Below, in pieces: positions 63,762 through 64,000 of a stretch of 64,000 nucleotides of DNA (its first letter is position 1; every line of letters starts with the position of its first letter). The notes beneath the pieces are model-generated. The model ran no database searches and was not told the origin of the DNA. It saw nothing but the letters and a program-made list of their open reading frames with translations. Location: NCBI RefSeq assembly GCF_041260155.1, contig NC_091931.1, positions 22,833,654-22,897,653 on the forward strand, read 5' to 3'. Made by a program: the position numbers and the translations under genes. This DNA comes from Ptychodera flava. Its lineage: Eukaryota > Hemichordata > Enteropneusta > Ptychoderidae.

Positions 63762-64000
63762 AGGTAGTATGCGCCTATCGGATTCTCACATTTTAATGAT
63801 TCTTTTCTGATCTACCACTTGTTAGGCTCTTTTTAAAGCCCTTGGAGTGAAAAACTTTTTACTGTCATAGTTTTTTTCGAAAATCGAAACATTTTATTGT
63901 ATAAACAGAGATAACACAGGGATGGAGGCCACTTTGAATTTCAAATAGGTAAATCTAAGATGATGTGGATTTTAATACCAAAATTTGTTCGGTGACCCCT
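63762..64000. mobile_element. MITE, TTAA-flanked family, in intron 6 (truncated by window end)
   Basis: Begins GGTAGTATGCGCC after TTAA (63758-63761), 24 bp beyond exon 6, and runs off the window. Same family, site and gene-relative orientation as the element at 32012-32342. Confidence 0.75.

Overview
The window is AT-rich, intron-bearing animal DNA, full of repeats and with few genes. The gene families (an aminergic-type rhodopsin GPCR and a small cluster of arylsulfatase B-like genes with many short exons) and the transposon load suggest a marine invertebrate, plausibly a hemichordate, lancelet or other invertebrate deuterostome. That placement is inference; nothing in the sequence fixes the species. 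No rRNA, functional tRNA, CRISPR or prokaryotic operon was seen.

Layout. 1-10.7 kb: intergenic, with two copies of a transposable element built around a regular ~147-bp tandem repeat, two TTAA-flanked MITEs and microsatellites. 10.7-12.5 kb (-): an intact single-exon GPCR of 608 aa. 12.8-14.7 kb: a nearly perfect 953-bp tandem duplication just upstream of the GPCR. 14.7-20.8 kb: LINE remnants, a ~140-bp palindrome and a broken Penelope-like reverse transcriptase. 21-36 kb (-): a complete 16-exon arylsulfatase gene with its flanks; all splice sites are GT-AG and the spliced frame of 518 codons is open. 36.4-39.8 kb: Gypsy, LINE and SINE debris. 39.8-43.5 kb: two direct copies of a block carrying (AT)n and long (TCTG/TCCG)n tracts. 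43.5-47.0 kb (-): a 3'-half sulfatase pseudogene. 47.1-51.3 kb (+): an inverted terminal exon and 3' flank. 51.3-54.4 kb: an inverted copy of the microsatellite block, interrupted by a foldback element. 55.9-64 kb (+): a second intact sulfatase gene, exons 1-6, running off the window.

The main story is a young segmental amplification of one sulfatase gene. There are four partial or complete copies in both orientations: two divergent intact genes (23-36 kb minus, 56->64 kb plus) flank an inner palindrome centred near 47 kb. Because paralogous introns and flanks still align, several transposon insertions can be dated and bounded by comparing a filled copy with its empty twin: a TTAA MITE, a Harbinger-like MITE, the 147-bp-repeat element, a tRNA-derived SINE, a palindromic MITE and a 2.4-kb inverted-repeat element that carries a copied fragment of the sulfatase intron 1/exon 2 junction.

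The two intact sulfatases keep the metal-binding Asp pair and the Cys of the formylglycine motif and should be secreted or lysosomal sulfate-ester hydrolases. The GPCR is an independent gene with no visible functional link to them.
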